Shown here: one piece after another, positions 8,465 to 16,804 of the stretch | Numbering within the stretch: position 1 is the first letter of the stretch | Layout of the letters: the number at the start of each line of letters is the position of its first letter | NCBI RefSeq assembly: GCF_001613305.1 | Contig: NZ_BDCC01000082.1 | Span: forward strand, 1-47,353 | DNA length: 47,353 nucleotides | Direction of reading: 5' to 3' | Source: Nocardia vaccinii NBRC 15922 | GTDB lineage: Bacteria > Actinomycetota > Actinomycetes > Mycobacteriales > Mycobacteriaceae | Made by a program: the position numbers and the translations under genes | The notes under the pieces: model-generated | What the model saw: the letters and a program-made list of their open reading frames with translations, nothing else | Databases searched by the model: none | Told to the model about the DNA's origin: nothing

Positions 8465-9037
8465 TCAGTACCAGTGATGGGCCTGCCAGAACGCCCACGC
8501 GCCGTCCGGGCCGCCGTACCGCTCGCACATGTAGGTGTAGGCCCAACGGATCTGGGTCGCGGGGTTGAACGCCCAGTCCGCGCCGAACGGGGCCATCTTC
8601 TGCGGCGGCAGCGCCTGCCCCAGACCGTATGCGCCCGAGCTCGGGTTGATCGCGAAGATGTTCCACGAACTCTCGTTGGTGATGACGTTGTCGAAGGACG
8701 GAAACTGGGTGGGCGGCACGATCATCCGGGCCAGCGTGCGCGGCGCGAACCCCATCACCGGCAACACCAGGCTCAGGCCCATACCCGTCAGATTCGGTCC
8801 GATGGTCGAGGATCCGGCCGCCGACGAACCGCCTGCCGAGGATCCGGCCGCCGAGGATCCCGCCGAGGCCGAACCGGAGGCCAGACCCGCCGGGCTCGCG
8901 GCGTCATCGCACAGGGCTTGGCAGTCCGCTCGGGCGAGCGGTGTTTGCCAGAGTGTCGCGATGCCGACCGAAATGGTTGCGGCGCAAAGCAGTACGGCGA
9001 CGATCCTGCCGAGTCGAGAACTTCGCTGTTTCGACAT
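8465..9037 (-). CDS. Secreted transglycosylase-like protein
   Basis: The 190-residue protein has an N-terminal signal sequence (RLGRIVAVLLCAATISVGIA, cleavage near ARA-DCQ), a ~50-residue Ala/Gly/Ser-rich linker of SSAAGSSAGG-type repeats, and a C-terminal ~75-residue lytic-transglycosylase-like domain. The glutamate in VITNESSWNIFAINPSSG is the expected catalytic residue, and GAYGLGQ, RWAYTYMCERYG and AWAFWQAHHWY match the short C-terminal domains of actinobacterial cell-wall hydrolases. It probably cleaves peptidoglycan outside the cell. The ATG at 9037 is preceded by GGAAGG. It lies downstream of the terD-like gene, same strand, with a 196-bp gap. Confidence 0.85.
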   Translation of the reverse strand: MSKQRSSRLGRIVAVLLCAATISVGIATLWQTPLARADCQALCDDAASPAGLASGSASAGSSAAGSSAGGSSAAGSSTIGPNLTGMGLSLVLPVMGFAPRTLARMIVPPTQFPSFDNVITNESSWNIFAINPSSGAYGLGQALPPQKMAPFGADWAFNPATQIRWAYTYMCERYGGPDGAWAFWQAHHWY

Positions 9038-9233
9038 TTCGGAGCCTTCCACATCGACCGGCTGTGCTGGCACGTGCGGGTTGCGAAAGGAGCATGCTCA
9101 GCAAAGCATGAGTTCGGAGTGGTTGCGGAAAAGCGGTCGCACTGTATCCGCACTGTTACGAGATCGTTCGTAAAGATGCGGCGTGTCCGGTGCGCGTCGC
9201 GTGTAAAGCGCAACGTGCGGGCGGATATTCCGA

Positions 9234-9779
9234 TCAGGACAGGTAGCGAGTGAGTTGCGGCATGGCCTCGCGTGGATGGTCCGCGGTGATGCCCTCGGCG
9301 ATCTCGGTGTACTGCCAGCCGTCGTTCGTGCGCAGGATGATGCCCATGATCATGCCGGTGTGCGGCCCGCGCAGCATTGTCTGCCAGGTGATCTGGGTGC
9401 CGGTCCGGCGGTCCAGGAGACGGCAGAAGCCGTTGCGGATCTTGTCGAATGTCTGTCCGGTGTAACAGGTTACGAGCAGCGCGACACCGCTGATCCGCGT
9501 CGGCAGCCGGTCCAGGTCCAAGGTGATGATCTCGTCGTCGCCGGAGCCGTCGCCGGTGAGGTTGTCGCCGTGCAGGCGCACCGCGCCGTCGCTGGAGTCG
9601 AGCCGGTCGTGGTAGACCGCCTCCACCAGTTGATCGCCGCTGAACAGCAGTGCGGCCGCGTTCAGGTCGATATCGGCCGGGCGTGAGCCGAACAGTCGCC
9701 ACTTGGCCGCATCCCAGCCCAGTCCCATCGCGATCTTGTCCTGCGGTGCGCCGTCCGCGGCGCGCAACGGGATCGGCAC
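9234..9779 (-). CDS. TerD-family stress protein
   Basis: The 181-residue protein matches TerD/TerZ-like calcium-binding stress proteins: MGLGWDAAKW near the N-terminus, DLNAAALLF, the acidic DSSDGAVRLHGDNLTGDGSGDDEIITLDL-type region (~60-92) and GWQYTEIAEGI near the end. TerD proteins bind Ca2+ through the conserved acidic loops and occur in tellurite and general stress loci. The start is a GTG with GGAAGGGG about 7 bases upstream. A TerC-like gene lies ~2.7 kb downstream, but the rest of a ter operon is absent from the window. It is divergent from the LuxR-type gene at 10289. Confidence 0.85.
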   Translation of the reverse strand: MPIPLRAADGAPQDKIAMGLGWDAAKWRLFGSRPADIDLNAAALLFSGDQLVEAVYHDRLDSSDGAVRLHGDNLTGDGSGDDEIITLDLDRLPTRISGVALLVTCYTGQTFDKIRNGFCRLLDRRTGTQITWQTMLRGPHTGMIMGIILRTNDGWQYTEIAEGITADHPREAMPQLTRYLS

Positions 9780-10288
9780 GACCCGCCCCTTCCGCGGGGA
9801 CTCCCCGCATTCGACCCGATTGATGTTGTCCCACTGTATGTGCCGCTCGCCGGGACGGCCACACAGCGGCGAGGTCCGAACCCGAAAAACATCTCCAGAG
9901 ATGTAAATGGCGGTTTCCGAGGCGCCGGAACGGTTGGATGCGCGTCCACGGGTAGCGCCGTGCCGCGGATCGATCCGGCGGCGGAACGGTGCGCCGAAAA
10001 CCGGTGCGGTACCGGCGATCAGCGTCGGTGAGAAGCGGTTACCCGCTGGTCATATCGTGATGTCCGCGACATTCGCCTGGCGCATTACGTAGCGCAATTC
10101 CCAGGTGCGAGAGCATGATAGGTTCGGGCGCTCGTCGTCCCTTGTTGGGCTTGTGTTTCTGCTGTGGCAATTTCGGTGGTGCACCGCGCGACATAAATCT
10201 ATCGTGATGTAATTCGCGGGTGAACCGGCGGCTCGGCAGGGCCTTGCGGCGCACTCGAAGTAGGTAGCGTGGGAGTGATGTACGCCGG
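9780..10288. promoter_or_regulatory. 509-bp divergent intergenic region terD-like / LuxR, with palindrome and direct repeats
   Basis: No gene is supported. A perfect inverted repeat ATGTC-CGC-GACAT lies at 10060-10072. The 11-mer TATCGTGATGT occurs twice in the same direction (10053-10063 and 10200-10210), the second close to the LuxR start. These may be regulator sites; no terminator or RNA gene is recognised. Confidence 0.4.
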
Positions 10289-12001
10289 ATGACAGCGATC
10301 GAACCCCTGGAGCAGGCCGTCCACCTCGTCGGGCGCTGCGCGGAGATCGAGCGGATCGCCGCGCTGATCGACCGGGTCGCATCCGGGAACGGCGGCGCCT
10401 TCGTGCTCATCGAAGGCGAACCCGGAATCGGGAAGACCGCACTGCTGCACCACGTCGTCGGCATGGCCGCCGCCGCGCGGACGCGGGTTCTGCTCGGTGC
10501 GGCGACCGAGGCGGAACAACCGGTTCCCGGCGCGGCCATCGGTTCCTGTGTGGCGCTGGGCGATCGCGATGGCAGCGCGGCCGGGTATCGGCTGGGGGCC
10601 CGGTTCGAGGACGCCGGCGAACGCCGCGCCGTCTCCGAGTTCGCCGTCACCGCCGCCATCTCGGAACTGCTGAGCCAGTGGTGCGCCGACGGACCGGTGG
10701 CGGTACTGGTGGACGACATCCACTGGGCCGACGCGGCGAGTCTGTCGGTGCTGCGCTGGCTGAGCGTCGCGGTGGACACCATGCCGCTACTGGTCGTGGT
10801 GGCCATGCGCCCCTACCCGCTGGGGCCCGGCCTGCCGCGTCTGCTGTCGGAGTTCGACGCGGTGGGTGCGCGGCGGATGTCCTTGGGCCCGTTGGCCGAT
10901 GCGGACGTCGCCCGATTGGTGGAACAGTCGCTGGGCGCGCCACCCGGGCCGCACCTGAACGCCCTGATCGCGGGTGCTGCCGGAAATCCGCTGTACCTGA
11001 CCGATCTGCTGGACGGTCGCACCTCGGCCGAGCCCGGCGCCGGACTCCCGGACGCGCTGTCGGCCAGGATCGCGCATCGGCTGGACTTCCTGCCCGAATC
11101 GGCCCGGCACACGCTCGAGGTGGCCGCCGTGCTGGCCCCGCGCATCGATCCGGTGAAACTGGCTGAGATCCTTGGCATTTCGCTGATCGATGTGTGGAAC
11201 GAGATCCGCACCGCGGTCGAGGCGCGCGTGCTGGTGCACAACGGGGACGAACTGGCCTTCCGGCACGATCTGGTCCGCCGGGTCCTCGCCGAGGGGGTGT
11301 CCCCGTCGATCCGGGCTACTCTGCGCCGGCACGTCGAGGTGGCAGGGCTGCATCTGAAGCGGATCGCCGAACCGGCCGCCGACGCGGGTGCGACGGCAGG
11401 CCGGCCGATTCCGCCGTCGGCCGCGGTGGATCGGGTGGCCGAACTCATCGAGGGCACCGTGGCCGCAGCGGCCGCGGAATCACTGGTGGAGAGCCTGTCC
11501 ACGCCCGGCGATCCGACAACCGTGCTGTTGTTCCGCGGGCTCGCCGACGGCGATGTGGACCGGGTCGCCGAGGCCGTGGCGGAATTCGCCCGATCGGAGC
11601 GGCCCCGGTTCGCCGCGCTGGCGGGGGAGAATCTGGCGGAGATGCTGGTCCGCAACGGGCGCACGGCGGAGGCCTGTGCCGCACTGGAGGCGGCGGTGCG
11701 GCGTTACGAGGCCCTCGGCACGGTTCCGGAGAGCGCCCGGGTGCGGGCCCGGCTGCGCGAACTGGGTGTGCGTCGCGGTGCGCGGGGCCCGCGCCGGCGG
11801 CCCAAGACCGGATGGGACGCGTTGACCGCGACCGAGGACAAGGTCGCGGTGCAGGTGGCGCAGGGATGTTCCAATGCCGAGATCGCCGAGAAGATGTTCC
11901 TGTCGCGGCGAACCGTGCAGACGCATGTGTCGAACATTCTGTCCAAACTCGGGCTGCGTTCCCGCGTTCAGGTCGCGGTGGCTTACGCGCAGCGTCGATG
12001 A
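10289..12001 (+). CDS. LAL-type LuxR regulator with AAA/NTPase domain (short form)
   Basis: The 570-residue protein has Walker A GEPGIGKT at 43-50, Walker B VAVLVDDIHWAD near 137-148, and a C-terminal LuxR helix-turn-helix (about 505-570: LTATEDKVAVQVAQG, SNAEIAEKMFLSRRTVQTHV). The ligand-sensing TPR-like middle is short; members of this large ATP-binding LuxR group usually have 900 or more residues. The final ~85 residues, including GARGPRRRPKTGW, strongly resemble the end of the second LAL protein at 23260-26151, so the two are paralogues. The ATG start lacks a good ribosome-binding site; a GGGAG lies 13 bases upstream. It converges with merR1. Targets are unknown. Confidence 0.88.
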   Translation: MTAIEPLEQAVHLVGRCAEIERIAALIDRVASGNGGAFVLIEGEPGIGKTALLHHVVGMAAAARTRVLLGAATEAEQPVPGAAIGSCVALGDRDGSAAGYRLGARFEDAGERRAVSEFAVTAAISELLSQWCADGPVAVLVDDIHWADAASLSVLRWLSVAVDTMPLLVVVAMRPYPLGPGLPRLLSEFDAVGARRMSLGPLADADVARLVEQSLGAPPGPHLNALIAGAAGNPLYLTDLLDGRTSAEPGAGLPDALSARIAHRLDFLPESARHTLEVAAVLAPRIDPVKLAEILGISLIDVWNEIRTAVEARVLVHNGDELAFRHDLVRRVLAEGVSPSIRATLRRHVEVAGLHLKRIAEPAADAGATAGRPIPPSAAVDRVAELIEGTVAAAAAESLVESLSTPGDPTTVLLFRGLADGDVDRVAEAVAEFARSERPRFAALAGENLAEMLVRNGRTAEACAALEAAVRRYEALGTVPESARVRARLRELGVRRGARGPRRRPKTGWDALTATEDKVAVQVAQGCSNAEIAEKMFLSRRTVQTHVSNILSKLGLRSRVQVAVAYAQRR

Positions 12002-12027
12002 GCTCGTGCAGCGTCGGTGAGCCGCGT

Positions 12028-12690
12028 TCACGGCATGCTCGGGCGCCGGGCGAAGGCGTGATCCAGCAGTTCGCCGAGTGCGCGCGTCACCGCGAGGCGG
12101 GCGGCCTCGGTGGCGGATTCGAGTCCACCGCGCTCGTTCGCGGTACGTCCGGACCGTTCGCGAGTCTGCCCGCCGAGGCGGTGGAAGAGTTCTCCCACGT
12201 GCTGTTCGGCGATCCGATCGCAGTCCGCGCGTAATCGTTCGATCAGCGCCAGCGCCTCGGCGGAACTCAAGCCGGCGTCGATGAGCCGGGTGGCCGGGTC
12301 CGCGGGACTCGGGGCCGGGGCGCGGTGGATCGCACGCGTCTGCGAGTCGTCCGCGGGCACCGCCTCGACGGGCGGGCTCGCGACCGGCTGCGGGCGAGTG
12401 ATCGCCACCGTGGCCCGGTCCGGCGATTGTTCGGGCACGCCGAGGACATCGGCGAGGCCGTCACCGCGATCCCAGGCCTCGAGCAGTTCCCGGATGCCGT
12501 TGAGTTTCATCCCGCGGCTCAGCAGGCGGCTGATCGTCTGCAGCCGGTGCAGGTGGGCGGACCCGTAGTAACCGATGCGACCGCGAAGTTCGGGGGAGGG
12601 CAACAGACCACGCTCGTGATACACCCGCACGCTGCGTACGGTGGTGTCCGCCACCCGTGCCAGCTCATCGATCGTGTACTCCGCCTGCAC
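12028..12690 (-). CDS. MerR-family transcriptional regulator 1
   Basis: The 220-residue protein has a MerR winged-helix domain at residues 4-75 (YTIDELARVADTTVRSVRVY, HERGLLPSPELRGRIGYYG) and a following KLNGIRELLEAWDRGDGL helix. A Pro/Ala-rich stretch separates this from a C-terminal helix with LIERLRADCDRIAEQHVGEL. The DNA-binding domain is about three-quarters identical to that of MerR2 (19298-20029), while the middle of the effector region is reduced. The start is GTG with a GGGGG run upstream. A dyad of the shared type lies 36-60 bases before the start, between a TTGACC (-35) and the gene, which suggests self-regulation. No metal-binding cysteines are seen in the C-terminal half. Confidence 0.9.
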   Translation of the reverse strand: MQAEYTIDELARVADTTVRSVRVYHERGLLPSPELRGRIGYYGSAHLHRLQTISRLLSRGMKLNGIRELLEAWDRGDGLADVLGVPEQSPDRATVAITRPQPVASPPVEAVPADDSQTRAIHRAPAPSPADPATRLIDAGLSSAEALALIERLRADCDRIAEQHVGELFHRLGGQTRERSGRTANERGGLESATEAARLAVTRALGELLDHAFARRPSMP

Positions 12691-12725
12691 AGCCAGACCC
12701 CCTGGAAGCCCAACTCATCTCTTCT

Positions 12726-12750
12726 ATGTACCGCGATGTAGCGGTTACAT
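12726..12750 (-). promoter_or_regulatory. MerR-type operator A, merR1 promoter
   Basis: ATGTACCG (12726-12733) and CGGTTACAT (12742-12750) form an imperfect dyad with an 8-base centre, one base longer on one arm. Read toward merR1 it begins directly after a TTGACC (12756-12751) and ends before a weak -10 (TACATA, ~20 bases away). That is the classical placement of a MerR operator inside an overlong promoter spacer. Confidence 0.55.
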
Positions 12751-12782
12751 GGTCAACGGTATGTCTCTGAAGACCATAGGTC

Positions 12783-12808
12783 AATGTACCGTTATTTGAC
12801 GGCACAAT
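12783..12808 (+). promoter_or_regulatory. MerR-type operator B in merR1/whiB-like spacer
   Basis: The left arm AATGTACCG (12783-12791) is perfect, the spacer has 8 bases, and the right arm CGGCACAAT (12800-12808) matches 7 of 9 positions of CGGTACATT. A TTGACG overlaps the spacer and right arm. It may serve the whiB-like gene at 12952 or add to control of merR1. Confidence 0.5.
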
Positions 12809-12951
12809 CTATTGCTCTTCGCGCTGTAGTGCGTTAGCGTTCGAGTACGGCGTTGTTCGCCGCTTCCGGGGACCGTTGATCGGCCCCGATGACGTCCCTC
12901 CCATGGACACGCCCGACCCGTGGCGTGCCCTCGGCATCCTCGGAGACGGCT

Positions 12952-13419
12952 GTGACCACTTTCCAAACACCCGCGCCCACAGCGGGATCGCGTACGCCGA
13001 CGCGTGATTCGGCGTCTTCATCCTCCGCTTTTCCGCCCGCGAGCGCGCGGCGACCGTCCTGTGCGGAGGGCCCCAACGATTGGGATCTGGACGTCGGCAC
13101 GCCCGATTCGTGGCGTGCCGCCGTGCAGATCTGCCAGGAGTGCCCGCTGCTGAGTCAGTGCGCGGAATCGGCTCGCGTACTGATAGATCGGGGAATGGGG
13201 CCGCGCTCGATGATCTGGGCGGGCGTGGCCTACGACGCGGCCGGCCGGGTCCTGGACAACCTGGATCGGCATCGGATCGCGGCCGTCGATCACAAGCCGC
13301 CGCTGCGCATCATCCGGCACAGCGAACGCCCCCGGAAAGCGGAACGCGCATCGGTCGTGCCGAGGCGGCATCTCGTACTCGGCCGAGGTTTGCAGTCCGC
13401 CGGTACCGCCTGCGGTTGA
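12952..13419 (+). CDS. WhiB-like protein 1 (atypical)
   Basis: The 155-residue protein has four cysteines in a C-x23-C-x2-C-x5-C pattern (SCAEGPNDWDLD, then ICQECPLLSQC), as expected for the iron-sulfur ligands of WhiB-like regulators. The usual G-[VI]-W-G-G turn is replaced by a region with MIWAGV. A Ser/Ala/Pro-rich N-terminal extension of about 38 residues and a basic C-terminal tail are unusual. GTG 12952 is chosen because GGAG lies 6 bases upstream; ATG 12889 has no such site. It is downstream of operator B and upstream of the MFS gene on the same strand. DNA targets are unknown. Confidence 0.75.
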   Translation: MTTFQTPAPTAGSRTPTRDSASSSSAFPPASARRPSCAEGPNDWDLDVGTPDSWRAAVQICQECPLLSQCAESARVLIDRGMGPRSMIWAGVAYDAAGRVLDNLDRHRIAAVDHKPPLRIIRHSERPRKAERASVVPRRHLVLGRGLQSAGTACG

Positions 13420-13511
13420 CCTATACATTGGCACTGCGCAGTCGGCCTCCGATCATCGGAAGGTCGCTCGCGGCAGCCGAATCCGCCCGTTCCCATCGAG
13501 GTGACAGCACA

Positions 13512-15002
13512 GTGTCGACACCCAGCACTATCATTCGAAGTCTGGTCCCCGCGCGAATGGACCGGTTGCCGTGGGCCAGATTCCACTGGCTGATCGTCGT
13601 CGGTCTCGGGGTGTCCTGGATTCTGGACGGCCTGGAGATCCAGATCGTCTCCAGTATGGGCTCGCTGCTGCAGAATCAGCAGACCCTGCACCTGACGCCC
13701 GGTGAGGTCGGTGCGATGGGGTCGTGGTATCTGGGCGGGCAGGTGGTGGGCGCGCTGTTCTTCGGCCGGATCACCGACAAACTCGGCCGCAAGAAGCTGT
13801 TCATCCTGACGCTGGCGATCTATCTGATCGGCAGCGGGCTGGCCGGCTTCTCGTGGGATGCCTGGTCGCTGTTCATCTTCCGGTTCATCGCGGGCACCGG
13901 AATCGGCGGCGAGTACACCGCCATCAATTCCGCGATCGACGAGATCATGCCCTCGCGGTACCGCGGCCGGGTGGATATCGCGATCAACGGAACCTATTGG
14001 GGCGGTGCGGCTCTGGGGGCCGCGGCCAGTCTGCTGCTGTACAACGAGCACTACGTGCCCGTCGAATGGGGTTGGCGCGTCGGCTTCTTCATCGGCCCGG
14101 TGCTCGGTTTCATCATCATCTTCCTGCGCCGCCAGATCCCGGAGAGCCCGCGGTGGTTGTTGACGCACGGCCGGGCCGTGGAAGCCGAACGCACCGTGGC
14201 CGAGATCGAGGAACACGTCCGCAGCAGGGGCGTGGACCTGCCGCCGGTGGATGCGAGTCAGGCACTCGAGATCGTCGAACTCGATCGGGTGTCCTATCTT
14301 CAGATGGCGCGAGTCTTCTTCGGGCGCTACCCATCTCGATCATTCCTCGGATTCACGATGATGGTGACCCAGGCATTCCTCTACAACGCCATCTTCTTCA
14401 CCGAGGCGCAGGTCCTGACCCACTTCTATCACGTGCCCGACGATCACACCGGGTACTACTTCTTCCCGTTCGCGATCGGCAATCTGATCGGCCCGATCGT
14501 GCTGGGTCCGCTGTTCGACAGCATCGGGCGACGCAAGATGATCTGCGGGACGTACGTGCTCTCCGGCGTGCTACTCGCCCTGTCCGCCTGGGCATTCCAC
14601 GCCGGGATCCTGAATGCCGGCACGCAGACCGCCTTCTGGTGCGTCATCTTCTTCTTCGCCTCGGCCGGTGCGTCCTCGGCCTATCTCACGGTGAGCGAGA
14701 TCTTCCCGCTGGAGCTGCGGGGCCAGGCGATCTCCTTCTTCTTCGCCATCTCCCAGGGCGCGGGCGGCGTGCTGGCCCCCTATCTGTTCAGTCTCCTGGT
14801 GGGCGGGGCCGACAATCCGAGTCTGGACCGGCTGCCGCTGGCGATCGGCTATCTGATCGGAGCCGCGGCGATGATCTTCGGCGGCTTGGTCGCCTGGTTC
14901 TTCGGTGTGGATGCCGAAGGGAAGTCGTTGGAGGACATCGCCGAACCGCTGTCCAAGGCGAATGTGGACGAGCTCGGGGATTCCGGCCGAGCGCGGGTCT
15001 GA
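13512..15002 (+). CDS. MFS transporter, sugar-porter-like
   Basis: The 496-residue protein has 12 predicted membrane helices. The loop signatures of the major facilitator superfamily are present: GRITDKLGRKKLF after helix 2, FRFIAGTGIGGEYTAINSAI in helix 4, a PESPRWLLTHGRAVEA motif before the central loop, and DSIGRRKMI after helix 8. The PESPRW motif and the central loop point to the sugar-porter/SV2-like group rather than drug exporters, but the substrate cannot be told. GTG 13512 has GAGGTG 8 bases upstream. A long hairpin (15012-15055) follows. Confidence 0.88.
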   Translation: MSTPSTIIRSLVPARMDRLPWARFHWLIVVGLGVSWILDGLEIQIVSSMGSLLQNQQTLHLTPGEVGAMGSWYLGGQVVGALFFGRITDKLGRKKLFILTLAIYLIGSGLAGFSWDAWSLFIFRFIAGTGIGGEYTAINSAIDEIMPSRYRGRVDIAINGTYWGGAALGAAASLLLYNEHYVPVEWGWRVGFFIGPVLGFIIIFLRRQIPESPRWLLTHGRAVEAERTVAEIEEHVRSRGVDLPPVDASQALEIVELDRVSYLQMARVFFGRYPSRSFLGFTMMVTQAFLYNAIFFTEAQVLTHFYHVPDDHTGYYFFPFAIGNLIGPIVLGPLFDSIGRRKMICGTYVLSGVLLALSAWAFHAGILNAGTQTAFWCVIFFFASAGASSAYLTVSEIFPLELRGQAISFFFAISQGAGGVLAPYLFSLLVGGADNPSLDRLPLAIGYLIGAAAMIFGGLVAWFFGVDAEGKSLEDIAEPLSKANVDELGDSGRARV

Positions 15003-15011
15003 GCACATATT

Positions 15012-15055
15012 CCCGGGGCCGGGTCGAGCGCCGTAGTTGCTCGCCCGGCCTCGGG
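15012..15055 (+). terminator. Hairpin terminator after MFS gene
   Basis: The left arm 15012-15029 pairs with 15039-15055 over about 17 bp with one bulged base and one mismatch, leaving a ~9-nt loop. It starts 9 bases after the MFS stop. It separates the MFS gene from the operator-controlled permease gene. Confidence 0.65.
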
Positions 15056-15074
15056 GGTTCCCAGCGATGGGATT

Positions 15075-15100
15075 AATGTGCCGATAGTTGGCGGTACATT
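15075..15100 (+). promoter_or_regulatory. MerR-type operator C and promoter of the AnsP-like permease
   Basis: AATGTGCCG (15075-15083), an 8-base spacer and CGGTACATT (15092-15100) make a 26-bp dyad with 8 of 9 arm positions paired. A TTGGCG at 15088-15093 and TATGAT at 15110-15115 could be -35 and -10; transcription would then start near 15122, just before the GAAAGG ribosome-binding site and the ATG at 15140. Confidence 0.65.
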
Positions 15101-15139
15101 GGGTGGCGATATGATTTACGTCACCTGAAAGGCCGTGTC

Positions 15140-16678
15140 ATGACAGCCGTCCACCCGCCCAGGTCGACCGCTCCGTCCGCAGGTCTGCATCACGAGGACG
15201 CCGGGTATCACAAGTCGCTACGGCCCAGGCAGCTACAGATGATCGCCATCGGCGGCGCGATCGGCACCGGGTTGTTCCTGGGATCGGCGGATCGGCTCGA
15301 ACACGCCGGGCCCGGACTTTTCCTGGTGTACGCGGTATGCGGCGTATTCGTCTTCTTCGTCCTACGGGCCCTGGGCGAACTTGTCGCGCATCGGCCGTCC
15401 TCGGGGTCGTTCGTGTCCTACGCGCGCGAGTTCTACGGGGAGAAACTGGCTTTCGGCGTCGGCTGGATGTACTTCTTCCACTGGTGCATGACCGGCATCG
15501 TCGACATCACCGCCATCGCCACCTATGTGCATTACTGGAGTCCGACCCAGATCATCCCGCAGTGGGCGATCGCGTTGGTGGCGCTGGTGATCGTGGTCGC
15601 GTTCAATCTGATCTCGGTGCGCTGGTTCGGCGAACTGGAGTTCTGGGTCGCGCTGATCAAGGTCCTGGCCCTGGTCGCCTTCCTGATCGTCGGCTCGATC
15701 ATTCTCGGCGGCCGGTTCACCATCCGAGGCCAGCAGACCGGATTCGGCCTGCTGGCCGAGAACGGCGGGCTGTTCCCGGTGGGCCTGCTGCCGCTGGTCA
15801 CGGTCACAACGGGCGTGGTATTCGCCTACGCCGCAGTCGAATTGGTCGGCACCGCGGCCGGCGAGACGGAACATCCCGAACAGGTCATGCCTCGCGCGAT
15901 CAATACGGTGATCGCCCGGATCGCGCTGTTCTACGTCGGCTCCCTGGTGTTGCTGGGGCTGCTGCTGCCCTACAGCGATTTCGTGGGTGGTGAGAGCCCG
16001 TTCGTGACCTTCTTCGCCGGACTGGGCGTGCACGGCGCGGGCACCATCATGAATCTGGTCGTACTGACCGCGGGTTTCTCCAGCCTGAACGCCGGGCTGT
16101 ATTCCACCGGCCGCATTCTGCGTTCGATGTCGGTGAACGGCAGCGCACCGGCCCTGGGTGCGCGAATGTCCAACTCGGGCGTCCCCTATGTCGGCATTCT
16201 CGCCACCGGCGCGATCGCGCTGATCGGGGTGGGCCTCAACGCCGTGGTGCCGGACAAGGCATTCGAGATCGTGTTGAACATGTCGGCGCTGGGCACGATC
16301 ACCGCGTGGTCGGTGATCGTGGCCTGTCAGTTGCGCCTGTGGCGGTGGAGTCGCAAGGGCCTGGCGCAGCGGCCGGCGTTCCGGTTGCCGGGCGCGCCGT
16401 GGACCAGCGCGCTGACGTTGGCGTTCCTGCTCAGCGTGGTCGTGCTGATGGCCGTGAGCGATGACGTCGTGCAGCGCGGTGCGGTGATCGCGGTCGTGGT
16501 GGTCATGCTGCCGGTGCTGACGGCCGGATGGCTGCTGGCCCGCAAACGCGCCGCCGATATCGCCGCGAGCTGGCGGGCGGTGAGCGCGCAGTCGCCGCAC
16601 CTGCCCGAACCGTCTGAGCCCGAACCGGATTCGCGGGAGTTGACCGTGGACGTGGTGGTCGAGACCGACCGGACCTGA
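15140..16678 (+). CDS. Amino-acid permease, AnsP-like (probable L-asparagine permease)
   Basis: The 512-residue APC-superfamily carrier has 12 predicted helices. The N-terminal signature SLRPRQLQMIAIGGAIGTGL, followed by FLGSADRLEHAGPGLFLVY and LRALGELVAHRPSSGSFVSY, closely follows the AnsP/GABA-permease group of mycobacteria. GIVDITAIATYVHYW is also typical. It would import asparagine or a related amino acid by proton symport across the plasma membrane. ATG 15140 has GAAAGG 7 bases upstream. Operator C lies 40-65 bases before the start. The next gene on the strand is pknG, so uptake and amino-acid sensing are neighbours. Confidence 0.87.
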   Translation: MTAVHPPRSTAPSAGLHHEDAGYHKSLRPRQLQMIAIGGAIGTGLFLGSADRLEHAGPGLFLVYAVCGVFVFFVLRALGELVAHRPSSGSFVSYAREFYGEKLAFGVGWMYFFHWCMTGIVDITAIATYVHYWSPTQIIPQWAIALVALVIVVAFNLISVRWFGELEFWVALIKVLALVAFLIVGSIILGGRFTIRGQQTGFGLLAENGGLFPVGLLPLVTVTTGVVFAYAAVELVGTAAGETEHPEQVMPRAINTVIARIALFYVGSLVLLGLLLPYSDFVGGESPFVTFFAGLGVHGAGTIMNLVVLTAGFSSLNAGLYSTGRILRSMSVNGSAPALGARMSNSGVPYVGILATGAIALIGVGLNAVVPDKAFEIVLNMSALGTITAWSVIVACQLRLWRWSRKGLAQRPAFRLPGAPWTSALTLAFLLSVVVLMAVSDDVVQRGAVIAVVVVMLPVLTAGWLLARKRAADIAASWRAVSAQSPHLPEPSEPEPDSRELTVDVVVETDRT

Positions 16679-16690
16679 GCGTCGCGGGGA

Positions 16691-16707
16691 CCGGGCCGGC
16701 CGCCCGG
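16691..16707 (+). terminator. Small GC hairpin after permease gene
   Basis: CCGGGC and GCCCGG pair over 6 bp around a 5-nt loop, 13 bases after the permease stop. It is short, so read-through into pknG is plausible. Confidence 0.35.
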
Positions 16708-16804
16708 CAAGCATATTCCCACCGGAGGGAACATCTCCTCCACGACGATATCGATGGCGGACCAGAATGAGAGCCCGACTCACCAATGGGTACGAAAGGT
16801 TCCC

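Noticed and set aside
8449..8475. Repeated GTACCRGTGATTC-like bases at the end of the transglycosylase-like gene
   Set aside because: The two copies are adjacent, one is part of the coding end, and no regulatory or structural role is evident.
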